The notes under the pieces: generated by a model
Told to the model about the DNA's origin: nothing
Databases searched by the model: none
The model's input: the letters and a program-made list of their open reading frames with translations, nothing else
Made by a program: the position numbers and the translations under genes
DNA from: Metridium senile
Taxonomy: Eukaryota; Cnidaria; Anthozoa; Actiniaria; Metridiidae
DNA: 64,000 nucleotides
Direction: 5' to 3'
NCBI GenBank assembly: GCA_949775045.1
Contig: OX459096.1
Location: 31,605,223-31,669,222 of the forward strand
In this document: positions 54,948-64,000 of the stretch, piece by piece
Layout: each line of letters begins with the position of its first letter
How positions within the stretch are numbered: position 1 is the first letter of the stretch

Positions 54948-56328
54948 TAGCTTCGTCACCATTCAAAGCTGTGAATGCCATCGAGTATGATGAAAGAGAA
55001 TCCGAAGTAGAAATATTGTGAAATCCAGCTGATTCAAAACTTTTTGCAAGTGTGCAAGTTGGGATTTCATCAATGGCTTCAGCTATCCACTTACATGCAT
55101 GTTCTTCCTGGATTTCCTGGAATACTTTCAGCACTTGACTATCTTGTTGTCTATTAGCATCCTGTAGATTATTTATTACATGTAACAAAAGTTTCTTTCT
55201 GTAACTGTATCGAATTGCATCAGTAATACCAAGGTTATGAGGGTGAACTTCCTGGTATTTTCCTTGAGGGAAAAACACAAGCTTAAGGTTGGACATCTGG
55301 CAGTGTGGTGGGTGAGATGTTATGAGATCAAGAAACAAAACAATATGGCGGTCTTCACTTTTTAGCTTAGCATCAAAGTCTCTTAACCATTTGTCAAAAA
55401 TCATACTAGTCATCCAAGATCTCCTGTTTGATCTCCATGTTAAAGAGGTTTGCTTTAAAGACGAGTTTGGAGGCATTTTCCCGACTACAACAGGAGCATG
55501 GAGTTCCCCCGTCATACTACAACACAGTAAGACAGTCAACCTTTCATCGGCGCTTGCTTTGATTTCTTCGATTGACGAACCAACAAAGTTAAAAAATGAT
55601 TTATCGGGAGCTGCTCGAAAAAGAAGCCCGACTTCTTGAAGAGTAAATACATCTTCAGGCCGGTATCCATCGGTAACTGACGCAACAGTTTCTTTCCATG
55701 GCTTGTCATCTTTTAAAGCGAAAGTCTCAGGACTTCCGAAGTGGAGATTATATCTTTTTTTGAACCTTTCGAGCCATCCGTTGGAAGCTTTGAATTCTTT
55801 CGCTTCGAATTCTTCAGCGAATTCTCTAGCTTTTGCTTGTAAAACAGGGCCTTGTACTTGAAGACCTTGTGATTTCTTGTGTTCATACCAATGCCACGTG
55901 AGTTTGTTGATGTCGTCGTTGCCCAGTCGAACGCGAATTCGCTTTCGACTACGGCCATCAATACCGTTCTTGTAAGCCGATAATATTCGATCTTTCTTTT
56001 TCAATATATCATGGACGGTTGTTTTGCCAATGTTGAACACATTAGCAAGGTAACGATGACTTTTGCCGCTTATACAACTCTCCTCGATCAGTTTTACTTT
56101 GTCTCCGAGCGTCAATTCAGTTCTTTTACGCTTTAAAGAGCTTGGTGTAGTCGGAGTGGTCGTCTCGGCGGTCGTTATAGGAGTTTCTGGTTTCTCAGAC
56201 GTTTCGACAACAGCTTCGACTTCGACTTGTGGAGTTGGTACAGGAGCAGGATTTTGAGGCTGCAATAGCTCAGTGCTTTTAACTAAAGCCTCTATTCCAG
56301 CAGCTTCAGCTTGAACATGGGTATCCAT
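54361..56328 (-). CDS. Pogo/Tigger transposase-derived protein, possibly domesticated
   Basis: Single-exon 655-aa protein from the first ATG. The N-terminus is Pro/Thr-rich. A CENP-B-type HTH lies at about 68-115 (LTLGDKVKLIEE, GKTTVHDIL), a second Tc5/CENP-B HTH at about 135-198, and a DDE_1-like domain at about 220-380 (RLTVLLCCSMTGE, SNRRSWMTS, LKLVFFPQG). The catalytic acids are altered: the first Asp position (normally NADETGL) reads TLQEVGL, so Q231; the second is kept, D334 (LFLDL); the third (normally PLDQG) reads PHNLG, so N365. Transposition activity is therefore unlikely although the frame is complete. The last ~190 residues are not Tigger-like: an acidic linker, then two ~40-residue helical repeats (SYLDAIQLNKQLIAFA and SYDDAIALNRHLMTFA). 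No TIRs are seen around it. AATAAA overlaps the stop codon. Confidence 0.85.
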   Translation of the reverse strand: MDTHVQAEAAGIEALVKSTELLQPQNPAPVPTPQVEVEAVVETSEKPETPITTAETTTPTTPSSLKRKRTELTLGDKVKLIEESCISGKSHRYLANVFNIGKTTVHDILKKKDRILSAYKNGIDGRSRKRIRVRLGNDDINKLTWHWYEHKKSQGLQVQGPVLQAKAREFAEEFEAKEFKASNGWLERFKKRYNLHFGSPETFALKDDKPWKETVASVTDGYRPEDVFTLQEVGLLFRAAPDKSFFNFVGSSIEEIKASADERLTVLLCCSMTGELHAPVVVGKMPPNSSLKQTSLTWRSNRRSWMTSMIFDKWLRDFDAKLKSEDRHIVLFLDLITSHPPHCQMSNLKLVFFPQGKYQEVHPHNLGITDAIRYSYRKKLLLHVINNLQDANRQQDSQVLKVFQEIQEEHACKWIAEAIDEIPTCTLAKSFESAGFHNISTSDSLSSYSMAFTALNGDEATPNSSGELYTVYLQDNVPNNVADVSKAVNETEIQMLLTTVLSKLDIRHPMTAKEYIFFDACLPTSDNLSEGWEERLIEDFGDNHDNVAPVKEETLPSRPQNTAPVEKAVGSYLDAIQLNKQLIAFAQNKNDKDLLELLMQLQSKLCSRKLVNSYDDAIALNRHLMTFAKVQKNKDLLNMIQNVDKKLQSAQEKHK

Positions 56329-56389
56329 CGTTAAGACGAAATCAATGAAGATAAAGAAGTTCAGACAAAGCTGTTCACTATCATTCACA

Positions 56390-57125
56390 ACACATGCTTC
56401 GCGTCATTGAGCTTAGACGGGCAATGCGCAGGACAAACACACAGGGAACCCAAGCAAAGACAGCGTGAATAAGGCGAGCAAATATTTAAATCTACAAATA
56501 AAACAAAATATAAAATAAAATATACAGTTAAAATAAACAAAAAACATAAGCAGGTATAACCGGTAAATAAATGATTGGATAAATGAATGTGTAAGAATAG
56601 GTGAACAAATGAATAACTAAATCAAAAATATGAATGAAAATGTCAACCACCAACCAGGAATTTCTTTTCGCGCGCTTTTTATTTTCTCGCTTTTTGATTG
56701 GATACTACTCACTTGTCAACAATCAATCTCAAATGCTGATTGGTTTATTTTTGACAAGCAACCATCTCAGTGCATTTTGCACGCATTTCTACATGACGTG
56801 GGTTTTGGCAAGTAGATTTTGCGAATTTTAAGCCATTTTTTAGAGCTCTTTCTATTTTGAAGGTATGTCTATTATCTCTGGAGATTTTTGAAAGTTGTCA
56901 ATGGACAATTATTGTAGTCAAAATGCAGAAAACATTGCTAAAACACTCGTTGAATCAAAAGCAAGGTTAGTAGAACGTTTCCCTTTATTAAACCATTGTT
57001 TGAGATGTATACAGGATTAATTATCCATCCATAGTCTTAACATCACAGTAAAAATTCGGTTATTAAACGTTCTAGTCGGTAGTGTTGATAGTTTAATAAA
57101 ATTCATTCATGGAGTTATAAAGTTA
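56390..57125. other. Upstream region of the Tigger-derived gene, with a possible divergent first exon
   Basis: CACAGGGAACCCAAGC at 56440 resembles CACAGG-family ends. On the plus strand ATG at 56901 opens 65 nt ending GCAAG followed by gttagt, a plausible first coding exon (MDNYCSQNAENIAKTLVESK...). The following intron would contain the BEL/Pao element. No downstream exon is visible in the window. Confidence 0.3.
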
Positions 57126-57590
57126 TGTTGCAGACACGAACACTGACACTATAGTCAATTAATCATTTAACATGAACATTATTTAGATTGCGTTACTGTT
57201 AGGAGGTATCTGATTACAAAATGACCTTTAGAATCAGTGACTCGTGATTTTAGTTGACATGATATACGTGATACGATATACACAGATATACTGGACATTT
57301 AGAGACATTTATTTAGCTGTAATTCGCCACCAGATGTAAGTACAATTGCTTATTTGATTTAGATAACTATCGATAGTTGTTAGATTTAGTTCTAATAGAA
57401 ATCATTGTAATTAATCGTAGCAAACCTTCACTGAAACTTCACTTCAAAACGTCTTCGACTTCAAACCTTGTAAGACATCAACAAATCTACTTATACTACT
57501 TGAATTAAAATGACATAAATGAAGCGTCTTGATCGTGGCAAATGAAATACGAACATAATGACATACTCCAAGAAGGATTCGATCCTTACA
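57126..57590 (+). repeat. Left LTR of the BEL/Pao element
   Basis: 465 bp, TGTTGCAGACACG to GATCCTTACA. It should hold promoter and polyadenylation functions; no clear TATA box is claimed. The following TCAGTTTGATCTGAGCG would be where a primer-binding site lies, but I could not match a tRNA. Confidence 0.92.
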
Positions 57591-57681
57591 TCAGTTTGAT
57601 CTGAGCGAAAAATAACGATTTTAACCGAAATACGACAAGAAAATCTGAAGAGACGCGAGTGTGAAACTTGATATCGACCGC

Positions 57682-60600
57682 ATGGCTGATAAGAAAATTC
57701 AGGAACCGGATATTGGAGTCCCGGACTCAGAAAAACCAAACGAAAACAATATAAGAAAATCCGACCGGCAAAGGAAAGTTGTTGAAGAATATGCCGAATA
57801 TTTCGACGATTTGCACCTTGGAAGATTGAAGAGCGACTTAACGAAAGTAGACAAAGAAATTGAAGCAATAATATACAGTTTATCTTGCCTCGATGCTAAG
57901 CAAAATCCAGCTGAAGTTCATACCGTGTTCGAAAGGTTAAATCGGAAATGGCTCAGTTATCAAGAAATCTACAGCGAATATGCCGAGCAGATAACGAATA
58001 CAACGGAGCTGGAACAAATAGGAATAAGAAAACAGGAGCTCAGCCGCAAGATAAATGACTACCATTCATCAATTATAGCAAGTATCCGAGAGTCTGCCAG
58101 TGAAAGCAACCCGTTAAAGCATGATGATTCAAAATCAGTCGCCAGCCTTGTTTCGTCTCGAAGCTCATCCAGTAGCAAGAGGTCGTCAGCCTCTTCAAAG
58201 GCCCGCGCAGCTGCACGAAACGCAGAATTGGCAAGGCTAAAATTAGAACAGGCACTGAAAAAGACGGATCTGAAGCAAAAACTGTTACGAGAACAGGCGC
58301 TAATGGAAAAAACCCGAGTTGAACTGGAGATAAAGATTGCCGAAACACAGTTGGAAGAACACCTTCAGGATCTACGTGATCAAGTCGAGTGCGCACTCTA
58401 TGAGGCAGAATTATTATCGCAGGAAGAACAGCTAGTACAAGATCCCATCGATGGCCCCGCTGACGAACAACGTGATCACCAGAAGAGCTTACCAAAGGGG
58501 GGTAACCCTGAGTCATTCAGCCCCATTGCAGGTGTTCCCCGAGACGCGCTTGTGCCTTCCGTTGATAACGCTGTTATCCAGTCAACCCCCAAACAAGAGC
58601 AACCTTTAGATGTGGATAACTATCAGTTGCCTTTTTCGACAATTCGGAAGAACCAGCCCAAGGCAAATGTTAGGCAAGACAACGCTCAAAGTTACCAAGT
58701 CTTATCTTCTTCTGAGGGAGTAAGTCTAGCCGATTCACTGGTGCATATGAGCCAACAGCTAGTCGGAGTGGTAAAACAAAATGCTGACGCGACGACGGTG
58801 ATTAGAACGATGCTACAGAGACAGGGTATTCCAAAACCGATCCCGACTAGATTTGCAGGCAATCCATCACAGTTCCCAGTCTTCAAGAATAGAATTGCAG
58901 ATTGGCTTGATGAGAAAGGCTTTACCGACAGAGAAAAGGTCACGCACTTACTCAGCTTCGTAGAAGGAGAAGCAAGAGAAGCTATTGAACACCTCGAGAC
59001 AGAAGAAAATGGATTTGTGGAAGCAATGGCAATCCTTGAAGAAAAGTACGGCCATCCAGCGAGTGTTGTAAAGGCCTGCATCAAGCAAATCACCGACGGC
59101 CCACGAATTGAAAGGGGAGATAAGCAGTCCCTAACGAGGCTTGAAACGCACCTTCGCACCTGCCTCAAGGCCCTTCAGCATAACAAGGGCTACGTACACG
59201 AGATGAATGCCTCGACCAACATTGAAAGAGTCGTCGAACGACTACCAACTCACATGCAAATAGACTGGGCTAAAAAGGCTCCAAAAATTCGCGATGAAAC
59301 GGAGAATGGCCCTGATCTACGTCATGTTCTAAGCTTAGTGACGAAGCAACTTAGGGTGATGAACGACCCCCAGTTTGGCCACATAGTAACCAAGACAAAC
59401 GCCTCGAGTTCAGCGACGAAACTTGGCAAAACACCTGTTCAATCGAATGTCTTCACCAGCTTTCCTCGACGAAATATTGCTACCATGGTGACTGATACCG
59501 ACGTGAAGTCAAGGCGTTCCGAAGACGAGAGTAAATGGTGTCCGTGTTGCAATGGTCGCCACAATTTGACAAAATGCGAGCAATTCGAGAAAATATCTCT
59601 TGATGAAAGGTGGAAAATGGTCAAGGAACTCAAGCTGTGTCACATCTGCCTAACTGCAGGGCATATGAAAGCGCAATGCTTCTCTACAGAAAGATGCCAC
59701 TGCAAAGCCAGCTTCTATCACCACGAGCTGCTGCATCGTAACGTCCCGAGGTTGGAACAACAAACTCCAAACGAACAACGAAGCACTGAGACGTATGCCA
59801 CTCTCACTCAAGAAAGAAAGCGCGTTGTACTTCTGCACGTCGTCCCTGTAAGGGTCATTTCAAATGAAGGAAGCCATGTCACAACATACGGATTGCTTGA
59901 CAACGCAAGTAGAGGAACGATAATATCATCAGAGCTTGCCACAACATTGGACATCGATGGTCCTCTTCGTCCAATCACAATAACCACAGTGCTTGGTAAA
60001 CAAGACTGCAATTTTAAGGAAGTGAAGTTTAAGCTTCAGTCAGTGGAGTCTACAGACTGCCCAATACTCACCGTCGATGAAGGTATCGTCAAGGAACTTG
60101 ACATCAACGAAAGGGTCTTACCGCATGAAATCAACCATGCAATCCACCCCTACCTCTCTGACATCGACACTCCAGAGGTGGAACTCAAGAAAGTATCCTT
60201 GATTATCGGACAAGATGTCCAAAGGGCACACATCGTGCAGGAGGTAAGAGCCCCAGAGGAAGAGAGCCAAGCTGAGTTATATGCAACGAAGACTGCTCTT
60301 GGATGGACCATCGCAGGAGCTACGAGAGGAAGAGAAGAGATCTCAAGAGAAGTAAGTGTCAACTTCGTGGACCAAGACAAACTTCTGAGAGATCGACTTA
60401 ATGCCTTCTGGTCTATCGAAAATGGTGGGCTAGACAATCCAGCTAGTACCGAAAAATCAGCTTCGGTGGAGGACCGCCGTGCGGAGAAAATATTGAACGA
60501 CACGACCAAGCTGGTTGACGGCCACTATGAAACTGGTTTGTTGTGGAAGGTCGACGGCACACAGCTACCAAACAACAGAGTTATCGCGGAGGCTCGTCTC

Positions 60601-62454
60601 AAGGGTCTAAAGAGAAAGTTTCAACGCGACCAAGAGTTTGAAGAAAGGTACAGAAATGTTGTACAGGATTACATCAACCGCGGATATGCCAGAAAGCTAT
60701 CTCCTGATGAAGCAGAAACGAAGGGCGCGAGGACCAACTACTTGCCACATCATGGAGTTACGAACCCAAACAAACCGGGAAAAGTTAGAGTCGTGTTTGA
60801 TGCAGCCGCCAAGTACGACGGAACGTCGCTAAATCAAAACTTGCTACAAGGTCCAGACATGACAAACAACCTTCTTGGAGTTCTGATGAGGTTCCGTCAA
60901 GGAAAGATAGCCTTGGTTGCTGACATTGAAGGCATGTTTCACCAGGTGAAGGTATCCCTGGAGGACCAAGATTCATTTAGATTCCTCTGGTGGAGCGGAA
61001 GTTTGGACGAACCACCAGATGAATACGTCATGACGGTACACGTCTTTGGAGCAACCGACTCTCCATGCTGTTCAAACTACAGCCTAAGGAAGACTGCCGA
61101 GGATAGCAGAGATCAGTATGGTGATATTGTCATTGACACTGTACTTAGGAATTTTTATGTAGATGACATGCTGAGAGCTGTGAAAAATGAAGGAACCGCT
61201 ATACAACTCGCGAATGATTTGACAACATTGCTGGCAAGAGGAGGATTTAGATTGACCAAATTCATGTCCAACAGTCGTACAGTTCTTCAGGCCATACCAG
61301 AGCAAGAAAGAGCTACTCCATCGCTGAATCTAGATTTAGATGACCTTCCGATCGAGCGTGCTCTCGGCGTGAGATGGAACGTTGCTGAAGACGAGTTTGG
61401 ATTCAAAGTAACCACATGTGATAAGCCTGACACCATGAGAGGTGTACTCTCATATGTCTCATCCTTTTATGATCCTCAAGGGTTTGCTGCACCTGTTGTC
61501 CTACCTGCAAAACAGATCCTTCAAGACTGCTGGAGAAAAAAGTGGGGATGGGACAAGCCCCTCGAAGGTGAAGTGCTTGAGAGATGGAAAAAATGGAAGG
61601 AGCTTCTACCCTTGATGACTGAGGTAAAGATTCCACGCTGCTTCGCCGGCCTAGATCATGCCAACTGCCTCGATGCTGAAATTCAGATACACCACTTCTG
61701 TGATGCATCGGAGATAGGCTATGGCACTGTATCGTACCTCAGGATCTCCTACCCAGATGGCTCGATATTTTGTTCCTTCATCCTCGGAAAAGCAAGAAAT
61801 GCCCCTATAAGAGCACCAACTATACCGAGACTTGAGCTTCAGAGCGCAGTTTTGGCGGTAAGGATGGGCCAGTTTATACAGAAAGAGCTGAACCTTCCAA
61901 TAAGCAAGACAGTCTTCTGGACTGACAGTATGATAACGCTGTTTTGTATCGCTAACGACACGAAGAGATTCCTGACCTACGTAGGAAACCGGATCAATGA
62001 AATAAGAGAGCTGACCGATACAGAGCAATGGCGACACTGTCCCGGAAAGCTGAACCCCGCTGACGATTGTTCAAGAGGTCTAGATCCACAACAATATATT
62101 GAAGGTGAACGCTGGCTTAAGGGCCCGAACTTCCTCAGGGGACCAGAAAGAGATTGGCCAAGCCAGGCAGTTGAAGAAATCTCAGATGAACAACTAGAAA
62201 TAAAGAAGGAAAAGACCAGTCTGGCTACAGATGTGAAGCCCACAGCAGAAAGCGGATTGAACGTGCTTCTGGAGAAGTTCTCGAGCTGGAAAAGGCTAGT
62301 AAAGAGCGTTGCCTGGATCATCAAGTTCACAGACTGGATCAGGAGTAAAAGGAAACACGTCACCCACAAGCGAATCACATTCAACGACATGAAAAGAGAC
62401 AGGAATAGATTACTTTGGTCCTCTGCATGTGAAAAGAGGACGCGGAACTGCTAA
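57682..62454 (+). CDS. BEL/Pao Gag-protease-RT-RNase H polyprotein
   Basis: 1590 aa from the first ATG; the frame is open to 57661. A coiled, charged N-terminus is followed by a DUF1759-like Gag segment (RFAGNPSQFPVFK). Zinc-binding regions follow: WCPCCNGRHNLTKC and a CX2CX4HX4C knuckle at about 653-666. The aspartic protease has LLDNAS, where the family usually has LLDSAS. The RT shows VFDAAAK, LVADIEGMFHQV and YVDD (about 1159-1162). The Pao RNase H shows HFCDASEIGYG and WTDSM. The frame then crosses a deletion junction near 62401 and reads integrase DNA out of frame to a stop. Polyprotein cleavage by the element protease is expected for this family. All enzyme domains up to RNase H look intact. 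Confidence 0.9.
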   Translation: MADKKIQEPDIGVPDSEKPNENNIRKSDRQRKVVEEYAEYFDDLHLGRLKSDLTKVDKEIEAIIYSLSCLDAKQNPAEVHTVFERLNRKWLSYQEIYSEYAEQITNTTELEQIGIRKQELSRKINDYHSSIIASIRESASESNPLKHDDSKSVASLVSSRSSSSSKRSSASSKARAAARNAELARLKLEQALKKTDLKQKLLREQALMEKTRVELEIKIAETQLEEHLQDLRDQVECALYEAELLSQEEQLVQDPIDGPADEQRDHQKSLPKGGNPESFSPIAGVPRDALVPSVDNAVIQSTPKQEQPLDVDNYQLPFSTIRKNQPKANVRQDNAQSYQVLSSSEGVSLADSLVHMSQQLVGVVKQNADATTVIRTMLQRQGIPKPIPTRFAGNPSQFPVFKNRIADWLDEKGFTDREKVTHLLSFVEGEAREAIEHLETEENGFVEAMAILEEKYGHPASVVKACIKQITDGPRIERGDKQSLTRLETHLRTCLKALQHNKGYVHEMNASTNIERVVERLPTHMQIDWAKKAPKIRDETENGPDLRHVLSLVTKQLRVMNDPQFGHIVTKTNASSSATKLGKTPVQSNVFTSFPRRNIATMVTDTDVKSRRSEDESKWCPCCNGRHNLTKCEQFEKISLDERWKMVKELKLCHICLTAGHMKAQCFSTERCHCKASFYHHELLHRNVPRLEQQTPNEQRSTETYATLTQERKRVVLLHVVPVRVISNEGSHVTTYGLLDNASRGTIISSELATTLDIDGPLRPITITTVLGKQDCNFKEVKFKLQSVESTDCPILTVDEGIVKELDINERVLPHEINHAIHPYLSDIDTPEVELKKVSLIIGQDVQRAHIVQEVRAPEEESQAELYATKTALGWTIAGATRGREEISREVSVNFVDQDKLLRDRLNAFWSIENGGLDNPASTEKSASVEDRRAEKILNDTTKLVDGHYETGLLWKVDGTQLPNNRVIAEARLKGLKRKFQRDQEFEERYRNVVQDYINRGYARKLSPDEAETKGARTNYLPHHGVTNPNKPGKVRVVFDAAAKYDGTSLNQNLLQGPDMTNNLLGVLMRFRQGKIALVADIEGMFHQVKVSLEDQDSFRFLWWSGSLDEPPDEYVMTVHVFGATDSPCCSNYSLRKTAEDSRDQYGDIVIDTVLRNFYVDDMLRAVKNEGTAIQLANDLTTLLARGGFRLTKFMSNSRTVLQAIPEQERATPSLNLDLDDLPIERALGVRWNVAEDEFGFKVTTCDKPDTMRGVLSYVSSFYDPQGFAAPVVLPAKQILQDCWRKKWGWDKPLEGEVLERWKKWKELLPLMTEVKIPRCFAGLDHANCLDAEIQIHHFCDASEIGYGTVSYLRISYPDGSIFCSFILGKARNAPIRAPTIPRLELQSAVLAVRMGQFIQKELNLPISKTVFWTDSMITLFCIANDTKRFLTYVGNRINEIRELTDTEQWRHCPGKLNPADDCSRGLDPQQYIEGERWLKGPNFLRGPERDWPSQAVEEISDEQLEIKKEKTSLATDVKPTAESGLNVLLEKFSSWKRLVKSVAWIIKFTDWIRSKRKHVTHKRITFNDMKRDRNRLLWSSACEKRTRNC

Positions 62455-63292
62455 GAGATACGGATGTATCTTTGTTTGCATGACGACGAGGGCGATACAC
62501 CTGGAGCTGGCTCAGTCGCTCGAAACAGATGCCTTCATCATGGTACTGAGACGATTCCTTAATACCAGAGGTGATGTCAAGGAGCTGAGATCTGATAACG
62601 GCACCAATTTTGTCGGCGCTGAACGAGAACTACGCGCATCCATCAAGGAATGGAACCACAAACAGATCGAAGAGGAGCTGCAGCAACGTGACTGCAAATG
62701 GGTATTCCATCCACCGGGAGCTTCCCACATGTCAGGTGTCTGGGAGCGACTAATCAGAAGCGCCAAGAGGGCAATGAAAGCCATCCTCGGAGAGAAGACA
62801 GTCGACGAAGAGGTCTTGAGGACAGTCCTCTCTGAGGCTCAAGCCATCACCAACTCAAGACCACTTTGCCCTAACTCTGATGATCCACGAGATATAGAAG
62901 CAATCACGCCAAACCATCTACTCCTACAGCGAGCGGTTACGACTATACCACCCGGATGTTTTGACGACAGTGACCTAGTAAGCAGAAAGAAGTGGCGGCA
63001 GAGTCAGATACTAGCTGAGCACTACTGGAACAGATGGCTGAAAGAGTACTTACCAACCCTGCAACAGCGACAGAAGTGGCATGTACCGCGCAGGAACCTA
63101 GAAACCAACGACTTAGTGTTGGTCGCCGATGGCAACGTGAAGAGAGGAGACTGGCCCTTAGGCCGCGTAATGCAAGTGTTTCAAGGGAGAGATGGACATG
63201 TCAGGAGCGCAGAGATCAAGACCAAGTCCACTGTACTACATCGTCCAATTACAAAGCTCTGCCTTCTAGAAGCTGCAAGGGAAGTACAGTAA
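62402..63292 (+). pseudogene. BEL/Pao integrase core and DUF5641-like tail, 5' part deleted
   Basis: The frame is offset by one from the upstream ORF. The first catalytic Asp codon is at 62408-62410, the second at 62594-62596 (SDNGTNF), and the Glu at 62744-62746 (WERLIRSAK), so the DDE core residues survive. The region ahead of the first Asp, which in this family holds the linker and HHCC zinc-binding domain, is missing. The C-terminal part with NDLVLVADGNVKRGDWPLGR resembles the DUF5641 domain that closes Pao polyproteins. There is no ATG of its own near the start. It is not expected to integrate DNA without a helper. Confidence 0.85.
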
Positions 63293-63344
63293 GCTAAAGG
63301 ATTTATGGATGAGTCAACCCCTGTTTCCTCATCGGAGGCCGGGA

Positions 63345-63809
63345 TGTTGCAGACACGAACACTGACACTATAGTCAATTAATCATTTAACATGAACATTA
63401 TTTAGATTGCGTTACTGTTAGGAGGTATCTGATTACAAAATGACCTTTAGAATCAGTGACTCGTGATTTTAGTTGACATGATATACGTGATACGATATAC
63501 ACAGATATACTGGACATTTAGAGACATTTATTTAGCTGTAATTCGCCACCAGATGTAAGTACAATTGCTTATTTGATTTAGATAACTATCGATAGTTGTT
63601 AGATTTAGTTCTAATAGAAATCATTGTAATTAATCGTAGCAAACCTTCACTGAAACTTCACTTCAAAACGTCTTCGACTTCAAACCTTGTAAGACATCAA
63701 CAAATCTACTTATACTACTTGAATTAAAATGACATAAATGAAGCGTCTTGATCGTGGCAAATGAAATACGAACATAATGACATACTCCAAGAAGGATTCG
63801 ATCCTTACA
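63345..63809 (+). repeat. Right LTR of the BEL/Pao element
   Basis: 465 bp, same length as the left LTR and no difference seen by eye. A purine-rich GGAGGCCGGGA just upstream (about 63335-63344) could act as the polypurine tract. Confidence 0.92.
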
Positions 63810-64000
63810 AGTTATAAGGGGAAAGGGGGGGTAGGGGGGGGGGGGTAGCTATTTAATATTATTCCAATCAAACAAATATCAATTACATTATCTCCCCCCC
63901 CCCCTCAAAGCAGAAGGTATAATGGTCATTATGAGTCATTATTTGGTTATGTGTAGCCAATAATTCTTTGAGGATATTGGTGGGGTTCCTGTGGCATATT
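63810..64000. other. Right edge of the window
   Basis: G-run-rich then C-run sequence flanks the BEL/Pao element. The last bases contain GGGGTTCCTGTGG (about 63984-63996), the motif seen in CACAGG-type elements. No gene is seen. Confidence 0.5.

Larger units (their letters stand above)
57126..63809 (+). mobile_element. BEL/Pao LTR retrotransposon, young but internally deleted
   Basis: 6684 bp. The LTRs begin TG and end CA, are both 465 bp long and look identical by eye. The flanking 5-bp duplication is AGTTA (57121-57125 and 63810-63814). Gag-protease-RT-RNase H and integrase parts are in BEL/Pao order. A deletion upstream of the integrase core makes it defective. Confidence 0.92.

Noticed and set aside
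54361..56328. Active pogo/Tigger transposon
   Set aside because: Two catalytic acidic positions are substituted and no TIRs with TA duplication were found around it.

Overview
The window is animal nuclear DNA: AT-rich, genes split by GT-AG introns, and packed with metazoan transposons (CR1-like LINE, BEL/Pao LTR element, DIRS-type tyrosine-recombinase retrotransposon, Helentron, many TIR elements and MITEs). The mixture, including a RecQ-like helicase fragment inside a TIR element and a Helentron polyprotein with an OTU domain and a 2A-like peptide, suggests a cnidarian, perhaps an anthozoan. That assignment is inference; no diagnostic host gene is present.

Host genes. Three complete paralogous amidase-signature genes dominate 2.7-46.3 kb: A (minus, 9623 to 2720), B (minus, 31572 to 12036) and C (plus, 40455 to 46329). 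Each has 11 coding exons. Exons 2-11 have identical lengths and phases in all three (111, 127, 313, 201, 78, 160, 51, 124, 167, 197 nt), giving proteins of 521, 523 and 523 aa. The Lys-cisSer-Ser triad is present in each with the spacing of the family (75 and 24 residues). The protein looks most like actinobacterial amidases, so an old bacterial origin is plausible. A and B are tandem; B and C are divergent and share intron-1 sequence in inverted orientation, so they arose by inverted duplication. Gene A has a duplicated terminal exon.

Mobile layer. Between A and B lies a 5'-truncated LINE (10.06-11.8 kb). Introns of B hold several MITEs, a RecQ-bearing TIR element with a 9-bp target duplication (16.5-17.8 kb) and, in intron 1, a ~10.3-kb Helentron (20.66-30.97 kb) with one 2631-aa ORF. 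Between B and C is a TIR element (31.66-39.08 kb, 7-bp target duplication) that carries a nested 5.8-kb DIRS-type element.

Right side. From 46.3 to 56.4 kb there are MITEs, LINE scraps and poly-G tracts, then a near-identical 3.49-kb tandem duplication whose second copy runs into a complete single-exon pogo/Tigger-derived gene (56328 to 54361, minus). That gene has lost two of the three catalytic acidic residues and has a new C-terminal tail, so it may be domesticated. From 57126 to 63809 lies a young BEL/Pao element with matching 465-bp LTRs and a 5-bp target duplication; an internal deletion removes the RNase H-integrase linker and integrase zinc finger and shifts frame.

All calls are by eye. 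Family names rest on recognised motifs, not on searches.
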